Positions 1 to 10,277 of a DNA stretch of 64,000 nucleotides are shown here, one piece after another. The DNA is from Heliopora coerulea (taxonomy: Eukaryota; Cnidaria; Anthozoa; Scleralcyonacea; Helioporidae). A model generated the notes under the pieces. It had not been told where the DNA came from and ran no database searches. It worked only from the letters and a program-made list of their open reading frames with translations. The stretch spans positions 198,747 to 262,746 of the forward strand of contig JASJOG010000343.1 of assembly GCA_030142905.1 (NCBI GenBank), given 5' to 3'. How positions within the stretch are numbered: the stretch's first letter is position 1; every line of letters begins with the position of its first letter. The position numbers and the translations under genes are program-made.

Positions 1-269
1 AAATGTGTTTAAAAAAACACAACAGATAAATGTTTATCGTTGATTGATTTAATTTCAGCAAAACTTAAATTAATGAGATTATGTCCGAAACAAAAGTCCA
101 GCTTTACCAAATGTTTCCCTGAACCAGACATATAGGTTTGGGGAGGGATAAGTCATTTTAATAGCTTTTCAAAAATGAGACTCCTGTTGACCTTGGAGTT
201 GGCACTTCAAGGCTCAGACAAGTCAATCATCTAAGTAAGTACCATAACGTAAATTTGATATCAAACCTT

Positions 270-313
<44 letters not shown>

Positions 314-496
314 AATCAGAACTAGTCCTCCTCCAACCAAGTGAAACATTTGATACAATTCAAGAATTTAATTAAAAACTTTCTTAATAAAACACGTTTA
401 GGAGTTCCAGCCCCTTGATCAAGGTTGAAGTGATAAAGATCTGAACAAAACGCAGGAGTCTTCTAGAAATAAAGTTTTACCACATTCAATCAAAAC
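1..496. other. AT-rich flank with (AT)n microsatellite
   Basis: No gene is recognised here. An (AT)n run occupies about 273-309. The right part leads directly into the Penelope-like endonuclease fragment and may belong to the same element. Confidence 0.5.
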
Positions 497-1072
497 AACC
501 CAACAATAAAACCACTTATTGAGATTGGCTTGGCCATGTTGAAAAACAGCCCACGTTTAAAACTTGCTTCACAAGGAATGAGTATCGTCTACAGTACAAG
601 ACAACCAGAAAACTTAAAGCAAATACTTACAAGATCCAAATTTGCCGAGAAACTAAAGGGAATCGTATCAAAATGCAGGGATAAAAGATGCATAACATGC
701 AAACAATTAATAGTGGGGAAAACATTTACTTTCAAGTGAACAAATGAGGAATTTAAAATCAAAAAATGTATGAACTGCAATACAAGATTCCTATTGTATG
801 TTTTGACATGCACGGAATGCAGAGAGAATTACATCGGAGAAACAAAACTACGATTACGAAAAAGAATGACACTGCATCGGCAACAGATCAGAGAAAGCGG
901 ATACCAAACACTGCCAGTGAATGCACACATCGCACGATGTACCAAGGGCAAAGAAGCGAAATTTACAGTCTTCCCTTTCTACAAAATGTCAGTCGAGGAT
1001 GACTACAAGCGGAGAGCAAAGGAACAATACTTCATTGAGAAGTTCAAATCTTCTCTAAATGCTAATTTATAA
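497..1072 (+). mobile_element. Penelope-like element, C-terminal GIY-YIG endonuclease part (broken)
   Basis: One reading frame from about 497 to the TAA at 1070-1072 encodes the C-terminal end of a Penelope-like retroelement protein. It starts with the linker usually seen after the reverse transcriptase (VYSTRQPENLKQILTRSKF), followed by a cysteine cluster (CRDKRCITC) and FTFK. It then gives a GIY-YIG nuclease segment, LLYVLTCTECRENYIGET, with arginines just after it and a later glutamate in KRRAKEQYFIEKF. A single in-frame TGA at about 737-739 separates the two halves, so this copy cannot make the full protein. No reverse transcriptase is seen upstream in the window. Family assignment rests on the order of these motifs; the copy is 5'-truncated and inactive. 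Confidence 0.8.
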
Positions 1073-1144
1073 CGTAATAATTACCGTCACTGGTCAAGTT
1101 ACATGTAAACAGTATTAATGACGTCACAAAACACATGTAATTGA

Positions 1145-1191
1145 AATTAGCCTGAGGAACTACGAAAAAGTGGTGAAACGCGTAGCAAAGT
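1145..1191 (+). ncRNA. Hammerhead-type ribozyme candidate (Penelope-associated)
   Basis: The core CTGAGGA (1152-1158; position 7 is tolerant in hammerheads) is followed by a 5-bp stem II (ACTAC with GTGGT, loop GAAAAA), then GAAA (1175-1178). A six-base palindrome ACGCGT (1178-1183) follows in place of a normal stem III, with cleavage expected after A1184. Flanks form an interrupted stem I (GC with GC, then TT with AA). It lies 73 bases downstream of the Penelope-like ORF stop, where such elements carry hammerheads in their terminal repeats. Activity is not shown. Confidence 0.6.
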
Positions 1192-1476
1192 AAAATTCAA
1201 TTACTCTACCCATTAAGTCCTGTTGGTGTTATCTTTTTATACATTATATATATATATTATTTTGGAAAAATTATTTAACTATGATCCAATTTCTCATTGG
1301 TTTGGACGATCCGTCTCCTTTTCGTGTTTTTACGTACAATACTTTATAAAAATGTTAATCTGCTCTTAGACCTTAGTTCAACTCATTCCTAATCGGAAAC
1401 AAAAGGATCAGGCAAAATTGTTAAAAGTAACATAACACGTCATGAGTTCGTATTGTTTTGAGAGATCGACTAGAAT

Positions 1477-1600
1477 CCTTTACTAACTTTTAAACGGCGC
1501 CGTTGCCATTTAGCAACTTATTTAATTTATTCTGGCTAACGCCAGACTGTTTTACTCGACAACGGCAAACCTTCCAGAAACCTGCCAAGTAAAGGGTTAA
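1477..1600. repeat. Short palindromic MITE, CTCTGGCTAA family, copy 1
   Basis: Shares the core TCTGGCTAACGCCAGA and the end AAAGGGTTAA with copies at 7155-7255, 17331-17431, 18178-18315 and 34755-34861. This copy is diverged at its left end. Confidence 0.5.
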
Positions 1601-1625
1601 GTAATTTAAATCCATTTATATCATG

Positions 1626-1829
1626 TTAAAGGGATTGCACCTGGGGGAACAGGTTATCCAACTTTCCTAATATTTTCTCTCTGTCTTGTGATATCCATTT
1701 TTCACAAACAAGTCCATTCACAGATACTGGAGTTGGTGCAGACATGTAGGCAAATTTGCCTGATTTGAATTCAAAAATAAAGTCATAATGTTCGACGTTA
1801 CCTTTTAAACATTGACGAGGCATTGTCAT
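1626..1829 (-). other. Unassigned 67-codon open frame
   Basis: An open frame of 67 codons that is more evenly composed than the surrounding AT-rich chance frames, ending in a stop. No family is recognised. No convincing splice acceptor or partner exon was found. It could be a decayed repeat ORF, a last exon of a minus-strand gene, or chance. Confidence 0.15.
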
Positions 1830-2056
1830 TAAGCTTTTTTACATCCATTTTTAAACACAGTTTTTTAAATACGTTGATGCCATGGTGATTGGTAATTTAA
1901 GATAAAGTAAGAGAAAATGAATAAGAATATACGCACTAAAGAGCTATACACAGTTACCAAAGACTGTTGGATCGTTTAGTTCTTAAAAGAACTGTATGAA
2001 ACTTAGAGGTAAAATTCTACGTAAAGAGTAAGCCTAAAGAATTAGAAAAAAGCACG

Positions 2057-2101
2057 ATGCATTTCGGCAGACCACTTATCAAGTGGTCTGCCGAAATGCA
2101 T
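2057..2101. repeat. Perfect 21-bp inverted repeat (hairpin)
   Basis: The left arm 2057-2077 is the exact reverse complement of 2081-2101, with a 3-base loop ATC. The arm reads ATGCATTTCGGCAGACCACT plus one T. No coding role is seen. Confidence 0.9.
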
Positions 2102-2444
2102 TATTTTTTAACTTGCTTTTTCTCTCATGCTTTAAATGTTCAAAAAACAGTACATTGTGGAGAAGCCAGTTAGCCCAGGAGGTAGCGATTTTTAAGAGTA
2201 AGTAATGAACCTTGATGGTAAATTTTGAATCTCAGTTAACATGCCAAGCTAGCCACAGTCTTGATTAGGGATAACAAACTGCAAGTTAGGTAAGTCAGCG
2301 AACAGGTGTCGGCTGTTTAAGGTAATGTCTGTTGCAATATGGTGCAGTGTTGGTGGTAAACTGAACGGCAAAAAACGCGATTTAGTGAAAATTATCCGGA
2401 ACTAAAATTTTTTCAGAAATTAATTTAATTCACCGAGGAACTAT

Positions 2445-3735
2445 CTGTGGCGTAGCCAAAAGGGCAAGTAGGAAGGAGGCACGAGGGAACGGTTGCTCCC
2501 CCAATCGTCTCCAAGGCCATCCTGTAGAAAATTTTATTTCCGTAGAGAAACTTTGGGGGAGGGGCTATGCTCATGTGTCATTATTGACCATGTTCAACTT
2601 ATAACCAAAACTGGAAGACATGGCAAAGTTTTGAATTTGTATGATAAATTTTCAGTTTATTCTCCTTTTAAAAATTGTGGAAAACGAGTGGATCAAGTAA
2701 TTCCAAGATTCTATGAAGACAGGGTCGGCTTTAAGCCAATTGGACCAATTGCTCCCAATCGGTCCCGCGCTCGGGTAATCTACTCTAATCTTGTCAAGTA
2801 CACACAACAACACATTGCGACACATTACACACCTAACACCACATTGCAGGTTTTTCAGAGAACAGCAACGATTATAATTTTCTTCTGAATTCTTAAAAAG
2901 TCAGTAGTATATGTTTATACTGTTTATATTTTGAAATTTTTTTTACTGTACTTGAATTAAATAATATGTTAATTAATTATATTTGTGAATGTATATATAT
3001 ATATGTTATGTGAGTTTCCGCTATGTTGTAGAGCAATAAACGGATTATGGTTTATATATATATACCAAGGAGCAAATGTGCGAAAGATTGGCGTTTGGTA
3101 GTATAGAGTGCTCAATACCGGATGGTGGAGCAAAGCTATATATGAAGATTTCTTAAAACAGGGTCGTCGCTAATCGGAGTTTAATGCACAAGGCAATCTT
3201 GTGCATGAAACTCCGAGTAGCGACGACGAACGTGTTTTAAGAAATCTTCATGTACATATATATATATATATAATTTCATAATTTCATTTTGAATGTTTTT
3301 TTCTAAACAAAAAATAACAATATTTTTAATAAATCATTTCACAGTGACTAAATCAAGTAGTTTTGTAACTATGTACTTTTCAAAGGTGATCTCCACATTT
3401 TGTTTGTTTACTTGTACGCTTACATGTATGCAATTTTATATTAAAATATAGCTTAGATCAATTTGACCCATTAACTCACATGCACTTTTTAAGCGCACAT
3501 TTTGATTGCTTTCCATTCTACCAGAGAGATATAAAGTCTATAGTAGACTGTATTTACATCTCTCTGATTCTACAGACCTCGGCTGTGAACCTGGGATCCA
3601 ACAAAAATGTTCCCAATTGGGCCCCGCAGTTCCTAAGGCCGGCCTTGTATAAAGAAATTAATTTTTCGGTGGGGCCCAATATATTTCAGTAAGAACTGTC
3701 GTTCCCCTAAAAGTTGGACCCTTGCAACGCCACTG
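2445..3735. mobile_element. hAT-like non-autonomous DNA transposon
   Basis: The left end begins CTGTGGCGTAGCC and the right end finishes GCAACGCCACTG, imperfect terminal inverted repeats of the CAGTGGCGTAGC type. The flanking eight bases are GGAACTAT (2437-2444) and GGAACTCT (3736-3743), a 7/8 match expected for a hAT target-site duplication. The interior has a 131-codon open frame (2493-2888) with no recognised domain and a fold-back at 3137-3258. No transposase is seen. Confidence 0.5.
3137..3258. repeat. Fold-back element, about 52-bp arms
   Basis: The arms run from ATATATGAAGATTTCTTAA through GGTCGTCGCTAATCGGAGTTT and return as AACTCCGAGTAGCGACGACG through TTAAGAAATCTTCATGTACA, with a few mismatches and a short loop around AAGGCAATCTT. 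It is nested inside the hAT-like element. Confidence 0.8.
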
Positions 3736-3743
3736 GGAACTCT

Positions 3744-5362
3744 ATGGCGATGTTCTTGCATCCACGGATTATGACGAGGGAATAAGAAATACATGGAAAA
3801 CCTGCTATAAACACGCCAGCTGTCTGCCGGAACATACGTCCACGGGTGCGGAAGAAAAAGAAGATAAGATGTGTTTAATAATTGTTCGCTTAGCACTCAA
3901 AGAAAGCGTTGACATTTAATTTGCTTGTCGAGTTCTAAAGTCACAAGGTATGCAGGTACTGAGGGAGGAGAACCAGTAAGACACAAAACGTGGATGAACG
4001 AAGGCTGTCTTCATTTGGCCTTAAAATTGAGTTTGGGAGCATTTTATAAATCGATACTAATGCAACAATTACATTTGACTTACCAATGGCTTCGATCTTT
4101 ACAGGTAGAATAGTTGACATAAACTGAGCGAAATGTTTTTTATTCCATTGCAAAATAGTTCAACCTCAGAAAACAAGTATTCTGCTCATTAAACAAATTA
4201 ACATGTGAACAGAAGAGGACGACGTATGAATAACAATAGGTTTTATCGACACTAGCAATATTAAAGAGTTAAAAAATGCTTCTTGATTTTTTGATGGTTT
4301 TTCTTTTGTATTGAATTCCTTTGCTTTCGAAGGTGGAGTATTTCATATTTTAAAGTATTGAAAAATGAAAGGTTTGGATGTTACTAATTTGCTTTATGGG
4401 TTCACTTTTAAAAGTTTCCGTGCAGAGCTAATGTTTTTATTGGCGTACTAGCCTTTCTTCGGCCTCCATTGACCGATACCGAAGCGCAAATTAACAAAGT
4501 CATGGCTAAGCTGGACAAACTTCAGTGAGCAAATGAACACAAACTGTGTAAAGGTTTTGTAGTAAACAAACAAACAATTTGAACTAGAAACGCTTTTAGT
4601 TTTCTACATTCAATTGCCGAATTTCATTGCAATTCTCATACATATTCCTGTATCTGCTAATCAGTCAGATTTACTTAAAGGTTATCATTTGCTATGCCTT
4701 TTGGAAATGGTATAAATGAAGCATGGATCAAGTTAATCTTGTCATTTGCAATGCTATGCAAATTTATTTTCCCTGGACAATGGTTTTCGCTGTAGGTCTC
4801 TTTCTGGTTACAGGACTATTGTCAAGACACGTCTGATAAGAAGAGAAGTAACTCTCAGATTCCATGAAATTCTGGCTCAACCATGATTTAGCCGTCTTTC
4901 TATTTAAATATCATAGTCTTCTACATCTTCTGTAAGAAGACCAAATGAAAAGGCGTCACAGAAGATGCATGCATTTTTGACATTTACTATTATAAGGATA
5001 ATAATTTGGTAATTCTTCTATTTTATGCAAAGCCGCGGAACAATACACGAGTTAAAACGTCGACAGTTTCTGGCCAATGCCCACACCGTCCGGTCTCTTA
5101 ATTATTCAGGGCTTCACCTGAACACTGACAAAGCATATCATAAAATATTCAGAATACAAAATTATAATCTTTTCAGAACTTTCTCATCAAAATCTCAAGT
5201 TAAAGCATTTGAGAGCACGTTTCGAGGACAAGAAATCTTATTTCTGCAAGTTTAAAGTGCGAAAGCGAAATTAAACTTAGAACGTGCTTAAATTTAGCAA
5301 GACATTTACCAACTGGTCAAACAACAGGTTTTGATCAATTAAATTGAAGTAGTCAAACATTT
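3744..5362. other. No gene recognised
   Basis: AT-rich single-copy-looking sequence. The short open frames on both strands have no recognisable domain. If the K2P channel 3' exons are in the window they could be here on the minus strand, but no second pore motif was found by eye. Confidence 0.4.
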
Positions 5363-5490
5363 CTAAGGTTGAGTTCAAACGTCGAACTTTTCACGAGCCG
5401 AATCAAATGTAAATCAGTTTGAATAAAGGATTTTGCTGATTAACATTAGATTTGGTACATGAAAAGTTCGACGTTTGAACTGAACCTTAG
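5363..5490. repeat. Fold-back MITE, about 31-bp arms
   Basis: CTAAGGTTGAGTTCAAACGT at the left end returns as ACGTTTGAACTGAACCTTAG at the right end, with one mismatch over about 31 bases. The interior is AT-rich and non-coding. Confidence 0.8.
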
Positions 5491-6143
5491 ATGATCCACT
5501 GTTCTCGTTTAGCTCTCCCTCGCAAACATGCATCAGGGCTTCAAACTTCGCGTATCAGCCATGTTGAATATGATGCCCTATATAAGTTAGTTTATGACAA
5601 GTATTTTTTCCCACCTAAATATTATTACAACAAAACAAAATGGTCAAGTCGGACCAAAGTCTTGTGGATCAAACTCGATGTATTGAGAAAACCCATATCA
5701 ATTTTATGCTTCTTATCCATATTTTTTATCATTTGTTTAGGAAGACCAACTTGCTTTCATATGCTCTGTGATAGCATCATTAGAAGGACTGTGAAAAGAT
5801 TAAATTGCCACATCAATTACCACCTAACTGCTCCCCTCAATTATAAATTGATGGAGCAAGTCAGTCTTCCGATATGTTTGCAGGTGAAATGAAAGAAAAA
5901 ACTAAATAATAAGCGTTATGATGTGTTCAAATACACATGTGTTAAGCATTAGGAGCTTTTAAACCTAATTCATTTGTACCTCCTGGTTCTAAGCTAAAGG
6001 CATTTTAAAGATTAATATATTTGTAAATGCATTTTACAGTATATGTACAATTTTAATGCATAAAAAGTAACCGCAATAAATTGGCGAGTAAATTTAAGGG
6101 AAGTTTTTGGATTATGGAAATAGATGTCCAAATCTGTTCTTAC
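5491..6143. other. No gene recognised; downstream of K2P exon 2
   Basis: A 133-codon plus-strand frame (5491-5892) with a hydrophobic stretch has no recognised family and overlaps the intron that should follow the K2P exon on the other strand. I do not call it as a gene. Confidence 0.35.
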
Positions 6144-6537
6144 CTATTGTAGTAGTTATTGTCATAGTGAACCAAAACGAACTGTAGAAATCCCAGCTGT
6201 TCCTTCGAGATAAACCATATTTTTTTACTCCATCTAATCGAGAGACCAACTGCAGCAATTCACTGTCTGATAAGTTAAATTGACTTGCAATGTCCTGTTT
6301 CACAGTTTTCCAGTATTCAACTTGGTGATGTTCGGTTGTACTCTCAAGAGCGGAAAACACAAAAGCACAGACAACCATAAAAGAGAGCAAGGCTAGTATA
6401 TATCCTAAAATTTTTTTCAGAGTAGCAGGCTTGCCCATTTCATTATTCTCACTTCTTTCATCGGCAATGTTGCTCCAAGTATTGAACGCAGTATGTGTCC
6501 AGTCAGGTTGTCGTTCCCGGCTGTCATTCACTTGCTT
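6144..6537 (-). CDS. K2P channel exon 2 (TM1, cap, pore 1)
   Basis: Acceptor AAG at about 6540-6538, or one codon later at 6537-6535, in frame with TM1 and the pore. The donor is G|GTAAGA at 6143. It carries the pore signature TMTITTTIG. An alternative translation start inside this exon is M69 of MGKPATLKK, just before TM1. Confidence 0.8.
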
Positions 6538-6957
6538 CTTATGCATGAATAAAAATAACATAAATAAATAAAACAAGGTGTTTTTTAATTCAGTCCTCAT
6601 ATTTTTTAAAAAATAATTTGGCTCGATAGTTGCGTTTGCTGTCTATTTTTAATTGCATCGCCTTTTTTACTTCTTTCCTTAATAGTACGTTTCTTTTTTT
6701 CTTTTAACTTGTTTGTACATCAAGAAAAGAACATGCTCTTATCACGATGATTGATCAGATGAAACCAGCTTAACTCACGGGCCGACGTTTATCCGTGTTA
6801 TGCATGCAAAACTAATAAAATGGTTCAAAAAATAAATTAGACGCATATTTACCCTTGATGTGGCCATAGAATGGTCATTTTCAATGGTGTGATCCCTTGC
6901 CATCAAACTGGCACCAAAATTGTACCAAGGTTGTCTATCTCCTTCATCGTCTTCCAT
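6144..6957 (-). CDS. Two-pore-domain (K2P) potassium channel, 5' part (two exons)
   Basis: Two minus-strand exons, 6957-6853 and 6537-6144, join in phase 0. They give 166 residues plus the first base of the next codon. The cytoplasmic N-terminus (residues 1-74) is polar. TM1 is about 75-99 (LKKILGYILALLSFMVVCAF), followed by an extracellular cap-like region to about 148 and then the first pore helix and selectivity filter WDFYSSFWFTMTITTTIG (150-167). The exon ends inside the G of TTIG at a GTAAGA donor. In the family this is followed by Y/FG, TM2, TM3, pore 2 and TM4; those exons were not found down to position 1. K2P channels pass background K+ current across the plasma membrane as dimers. 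Subfamily cannot be assigned. Confidence 0.8.
6853..6957 (-). CDS. K2P channel exon 1 (N-terminus)
   Basis: ATG at 6957-6955, 35 codons starting MEDDEGDRQPWYNFG and ending ...MATSR, then donor GTAAAT at 6852. The start is the first Met of an open frame with a short untranslated leader upstream. The phase (0) matches the next exon. The sequence itself is not conserved enough to prove the start. Confidence 0.55.
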
Positions 6958-7025
6958 TATTTGGCTAAAAGATTAAGAAAATAAAAAACAACTGTTTCCA
7001 TAAGGAAAGATTCAGAAACGAAGAA

Positions 7026-7070
7026 ATATCAATAGAACAAATATCAATAGAACAAATATCAATAGAACAA
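7026..7070. repeat. 15-bp tandem repeat, 3 copies
   Basis: ATATCAATAGAACAA is repeated three times in tandem just upstream of the K2P first exon. Confidence 0.9.
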
Positions 7071-7154
7071 ATCAGAGCTTACTCTGAGGACGGATGAGAA
7101 GGAAGTGGGCAAGCGAGTGGAAGAATCGCTGAGTCCGTGTGAGAATATGAATGT

Positions 7155-7255
7155 TTAACCCTTTTCGGTCCGTATCCGACCTTTTAATTTTACTCTGGCT
7201 AATGCCAGACGATTCTACTCGTCAATGGGAGGCGTCTGGGACAGGAAAGGGTTAA
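7155..7255. repeat. Short palindromic MITE, CTCTGGCTAA family, copy 2
   Basis: Begins TTAACCCTTTTCGGTC and ends GACAGGAAAGGGTTAA, with the internal hairpin CTCTGGCTAATGCCAGA and GACGATTCTACTCGTC. About 101 bp, non-coding. Confidence 0.75.
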
Positions 7256-7393
7256 TCTACCCAACCTATTTGTCCTATATATTTGATCATTCATTTTCTT
7301 GTTTTGGACGGTTCTTCTCAACGTTTTGTGCCAATAATACATGTGTGTATGTCGGCTGGTATTATACATGTTCGTCTGTTGAATGCCAGCGCG

Positions 7394-7394
<1 letters not shown>

Positions 7395-7425
<31 letters not shown>

Positions 7426-7440
7426 TGTATGTATGTATGG
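7395..7440. repeat. (TATG)n microsatellite, left of LINE
   Basis: About eleven TATG units. It matches the array at the 3' end of the following LINE (10314-10349). Confidence 0.95.
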
Positions 7441-7669
7441 GTGCTATGGGTGACTAATCTTTACCGGCTCTGGTCACCTAATTCCTGGATAACTACCTTC
7501 TTGTCGTGCACCTGTTTTAAACAGAAAGTTATCTCAGGGACCGAGTTAGGGACGGTATATTCCCTGGGCAGTGCTCGAAGATATGGGTCATTGGAAAGTG
7601 TTTGAGCGCTCTGAAAAGACGAACGATGTCATCTGGTGAGAAGGAAACTCAGAAAAACCTGCGGTTGAA

Positions 7670-8163
7670 GTGATTACTAGTTATCTTGTTGCGGCCTGTT
7701 ATCAGAAAGCTTTTTCTGACACGATGAACAACATCTCCTTCGAAGGAACATGGGAAGATTTTAAGACCCAGGTCTATAAAGCTGGGGCAGACTTGCTTGG
7801 CTTTGTTAAAAAACAGCATAAAGATTGGTTCGGCGACAATGACGCCAACATTGAGGAACTCTTAAAAATCAAACGACAACTACATCAGTCCCTGTTGAAT
7901 AGTTCTGCGGAACATCATTCTGCTGCAAACAAGGCTTATAAAGAACATAAAGCAATTCTTCAGCGTGAGTAAAGAAAATGAAAAATGATTGGTGGAGTAA
8001 CATCTCGAATGAAGCTCAAATTGCTTTTGATAGGCATGACTCAAAAACGTTGTATACTCTTCTACGTAAAGTCTTTGGTCCTAAATCGTCTCCAGTTGAA
8101 CTTCTGAAATCCCTTGATGGCAGGACAACGATTAAGGATCCTGCTGGCATACTAAAGCGATGA
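7670..8163 (+). pseudogene. LINE ORF2 linker segment (broken)
   Basis: Two open frames, 7670-7972 and 7978-8163, correspond to the stretch between endonuclease and reverse transcriptase in LINE ORF2 proteins. They are separated from each other and from the RT frame by stop codons (for example TAA at 7970-7972 and TGA at 8161-8163). Confidence 0.7.
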
Positions 8164-8253
8164 ACCGAACATTATACTAACATGTTCTTTAATCCTTCTG
8201 TTGTTGATGACTCTGTAATAGAGAACTAACCACAGAGAGAATTACTCCATCAT

Positions 8254-9429
8254 ATGTCACTCAAACCAACACTTGAGGAAGTAGAACAATGCATCAAGCA
8301 AATCAACACTGGTAGAGCACCTGGACTTGATGGCATCCCAGCTGAGCTACTGCATTATGGGGGAGGCAATGTTGCTTTGGCAGTCCTAGAATTTGTCAAT
8401 CAGTTCTGGTACGGCCCTCCTATACGCCAAGATTGGATTGATGGAATACTAGTTTCCATATTTGAAGGGAAGGACTCAAAATCCGTGTGTTACAACTATC
8501 GAGGAATTACCCTTCTTGAAGTAATTGGAAAAGTCCTTGCAAGGCTCTTGTTGAACAGGCTAATGATGAACATCTGTCCTCCAGTTATTCCAGAATCACA
8601 GAGTGGCTTCAGAGCAGGCAGAGGTACTATGGGCATGATTTTCTCAGTGAGACAGCTACAAGAGAAATGCATTGAACAGCGAGTACCACTATATCAGGTC
8701 TTTGTAGACTTGACTAAGGCATTTGATACCGTAAATCGTGATACCCTGTGGACAATTCTGAGAAATATTGGCTGCCCTTCTACCTTTGTCAACTTAGTGA
8801 AGCAATTGCATCGCAACATGATCGCTCGCTTCGCATTTAACGGCACACTCTCACAGGAAATCGCGGTGGATAATGGAGTGAAGCAAGGTGATATCCTCGT
8901 CCCAACACTATTTTCGATCTATTTTGCTACGTTACTATCACATGCCTTTAAAGACTGTGGAGCAGGAGTGGTTTTAAAATTCAGAACAAGTGGCAAGGTA
9001 TTCAATTTAAGAAGATTTAACACCAAGTTCAAGAGCTTTGAATGTCTGAACCGGGAATTAATCTATGCAGACGATGCTGACTTTGTCGCACACTCAGAGG
9101 AAGACTTGCAGTTGATAATGAATCACTTCTCAGATGCCTGCGACGCGTTTGGCCTGGAAATCAGCCTCAAGAAGACAAAGGAGATGTTTACTCCACTACC
9201 GAGAGAGCCCTATATTGAGCCGACAATATTAAAGGTACGAGATTGGACGTTGTTGACACATTCCCGTACCTTGAAAGTACCATATCAAGGGATGGTGCTC
9301 TGGATGCTGAGATGTTCTCACGTGTCCAGAAGGCATCTGTCGCATTTGGCAAATTGGAAAGTAGAGTATGGTCAGATCGTGGCATTACCATCACAACAAA
9401 AACCAGTGTATATAAAACCTGTGTCCTGA
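8254..9429 (+). CDS. LINE reverse transcriptase domain (broken ORF2)
   Basis: RT domain with LEEVEQCIKQINTGRAPGLDG, YNYRGITLLEVIGKVLARLL, SQSGFRAGRG, VFVDLTKAFDTVNR (catalytic Asp block), NGVKQGDILVPTLFSIYFA and the catalytic YADDADF box at about 9064-9084. True coding similarity in this frame ends near 9235; the last ~65 codons are out of frame after a slip of one base, and the reading continues in the frame starting at 9243. The catalytic aspartates are present but the ORF is disrupted. It is of retrotransposon origin, not a host gene. Confidence 0.85.
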   Translation: MSLKPTLEEVEQCIKQINTGRAPGLDGIPAELLHYGGGNVALAVLEFVNQFWYGPPIRQDWIDGILVSIFEGKDSKSVCYNYRGITLLEVIGKVLARLLLNRLMMNICPPVIPESQSGFRAGRGTMGMIFSVRQLQEKCIEQRVPLYQVFVDLTKAFDTVNRDTLWTILRNIGCPSTFVNLVKQLHRNMIARFAFNGTLSQEIAVDNGVKQGDILVPTLFSIYFATLLSHAFKDCGAGVVLKFRTSGKVFNLRRFNTKFKSFECLNRELIYADDADFVAHSEEDLQLIMNHFSDACDAFGLEISLKKTKEMFTPLPREPYIEPTILKVRDWTLLTHSRTLKVPYQGMVLWMLRCSHVSRRHLSHLANWKVEYGQIVALPSQQKPVYIKPVS

Positions 9430-10277
9430 CATCCTTACTCTACTCATCTGAGACTTGGACATTATATCGGAGCCACATAAAATGGCTGGAACGATTTCAC
9501 CAGAAATGTTTGCGGCGCATTCTTAACATCAGTTGGCAGTCATTAACTCCTGACACTGTCGTCCTCCAAAGGTCTCAATGTATGAGTATTGAAGCCATAA
9601 TCATCCATATTCAAATGCGCTGGGCTGGACACATTGTGAGGATGGAGGATAACCGGCTTCCTAAACAACTCTTCTATGGGAAGCTGAAGACAGGGAAGCG
9701 TCCACAACATAAGCCTAGGAAAAGGTTTAGAGATAACCTTAAGGGCAACTTGAAGGCACTGTGTATAAATATGCAAAACTGGGAGAAACTGGCACTGAAT
9801 CGTGCACAATGGAGGAACTCTGTTAGAGAAGGGTGCAGCACTTTTGAGGATAAGCGCATTAAGTACGCTCAGATGGAACGTGGTCTTCGGAAAGGATGTC
9901 ACCCAGACCTGCCGGCCGACAAGCAATCTTGGAAGTGTGGTATGTGTGATCGGGTGCTCTTGTCCAAAGCAGGCTATGTGAACCATCTGAAAGTGCATGA
10001 CAATAACTGGAAGACAGCTAATGGTGACAATCTACCTCCCCATTTTGGCAATACCACTTGTGTATTTTGCAACAAAATCTGCAAAACATCAGCTGGACTG
10101 AAAAGGTACATGCTGGTACACAGGAATGCTGTTAAGCATCCTGATCCAGTTAATCCTGTCAAACAAACGGAGTTCATCTGCCACATATGCCTAAAGCCAA
10201 TGAAGTCGAAGGCTGGTCTCCGCAATCACCAGAGAGGCCATGGACGGCGCAATAAGACAAATAAAGCAGACTGTTAG
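9243..10277 (+). CDS. LINE ORF2 C-terminus with C2H2 zinc-finger-like motifs
   Basis: This continues the RT protein after a frameshift: FPYLESTISRDGALDAEMFS, SLLYSSETWTL, RRILNISW, MRWAGHIVRMEDNRLPKQ and GKRPQHKPRKRFRDNLK are typical of the region after the RT thumb in this LINE group. Three zinc-finger-like units end the protein: CGMCDRVLLSKAGYVNHLKVH, CVFCNKICKTSAGLKRYMLVH (the first His is replaced by Tyr) and CHICLKPMKSKAGLRNHQRGH. Stop TAG at 10275-10277. About 35 bases later the (TATG)n tail begins. Confidence 0.8.
   Translation: MDVVDTFPYLESTISRDGALDAEMFSRVQKASVAFGKLESRVWSDRGITITTKTSVYKTCVLTSLLYSSETWTLYRSHIKWLERFHQKCLRRILNISWQSLTPDTVVLQRSQCMSIEAIIIHIQMRWAGHIVRMEDNRLPKQLFYGKLKTGKRPQHKPRKRFRDNLKGNLKALCINMQNWEKLALNRAQWRNSVREGCSTFEDKRIKYAQMERGLRKGCHPDLPADKQSWKCGMCDRVLLSKAGYVNHLKVHDNNWKTANGDNLPPHFGNTTCVFCNKICKTSAGLKRYMLVHRNAVKHPDPVNPVKQTEFICHICLKPMKSKAGLRNHQRGHGRRNKTNKADC

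Noticed and set aside
2493..2888. 131-codon plus-strand frame
   Set aside because: It lies within the hAT-like element and shows no transposase motif; not called as a gene.
5491..5892. 133-codon plus-strand frame with a hydrophobic segment
   Set aside because: No family, no clean splice borders, and antisense to the expected K2P intron.
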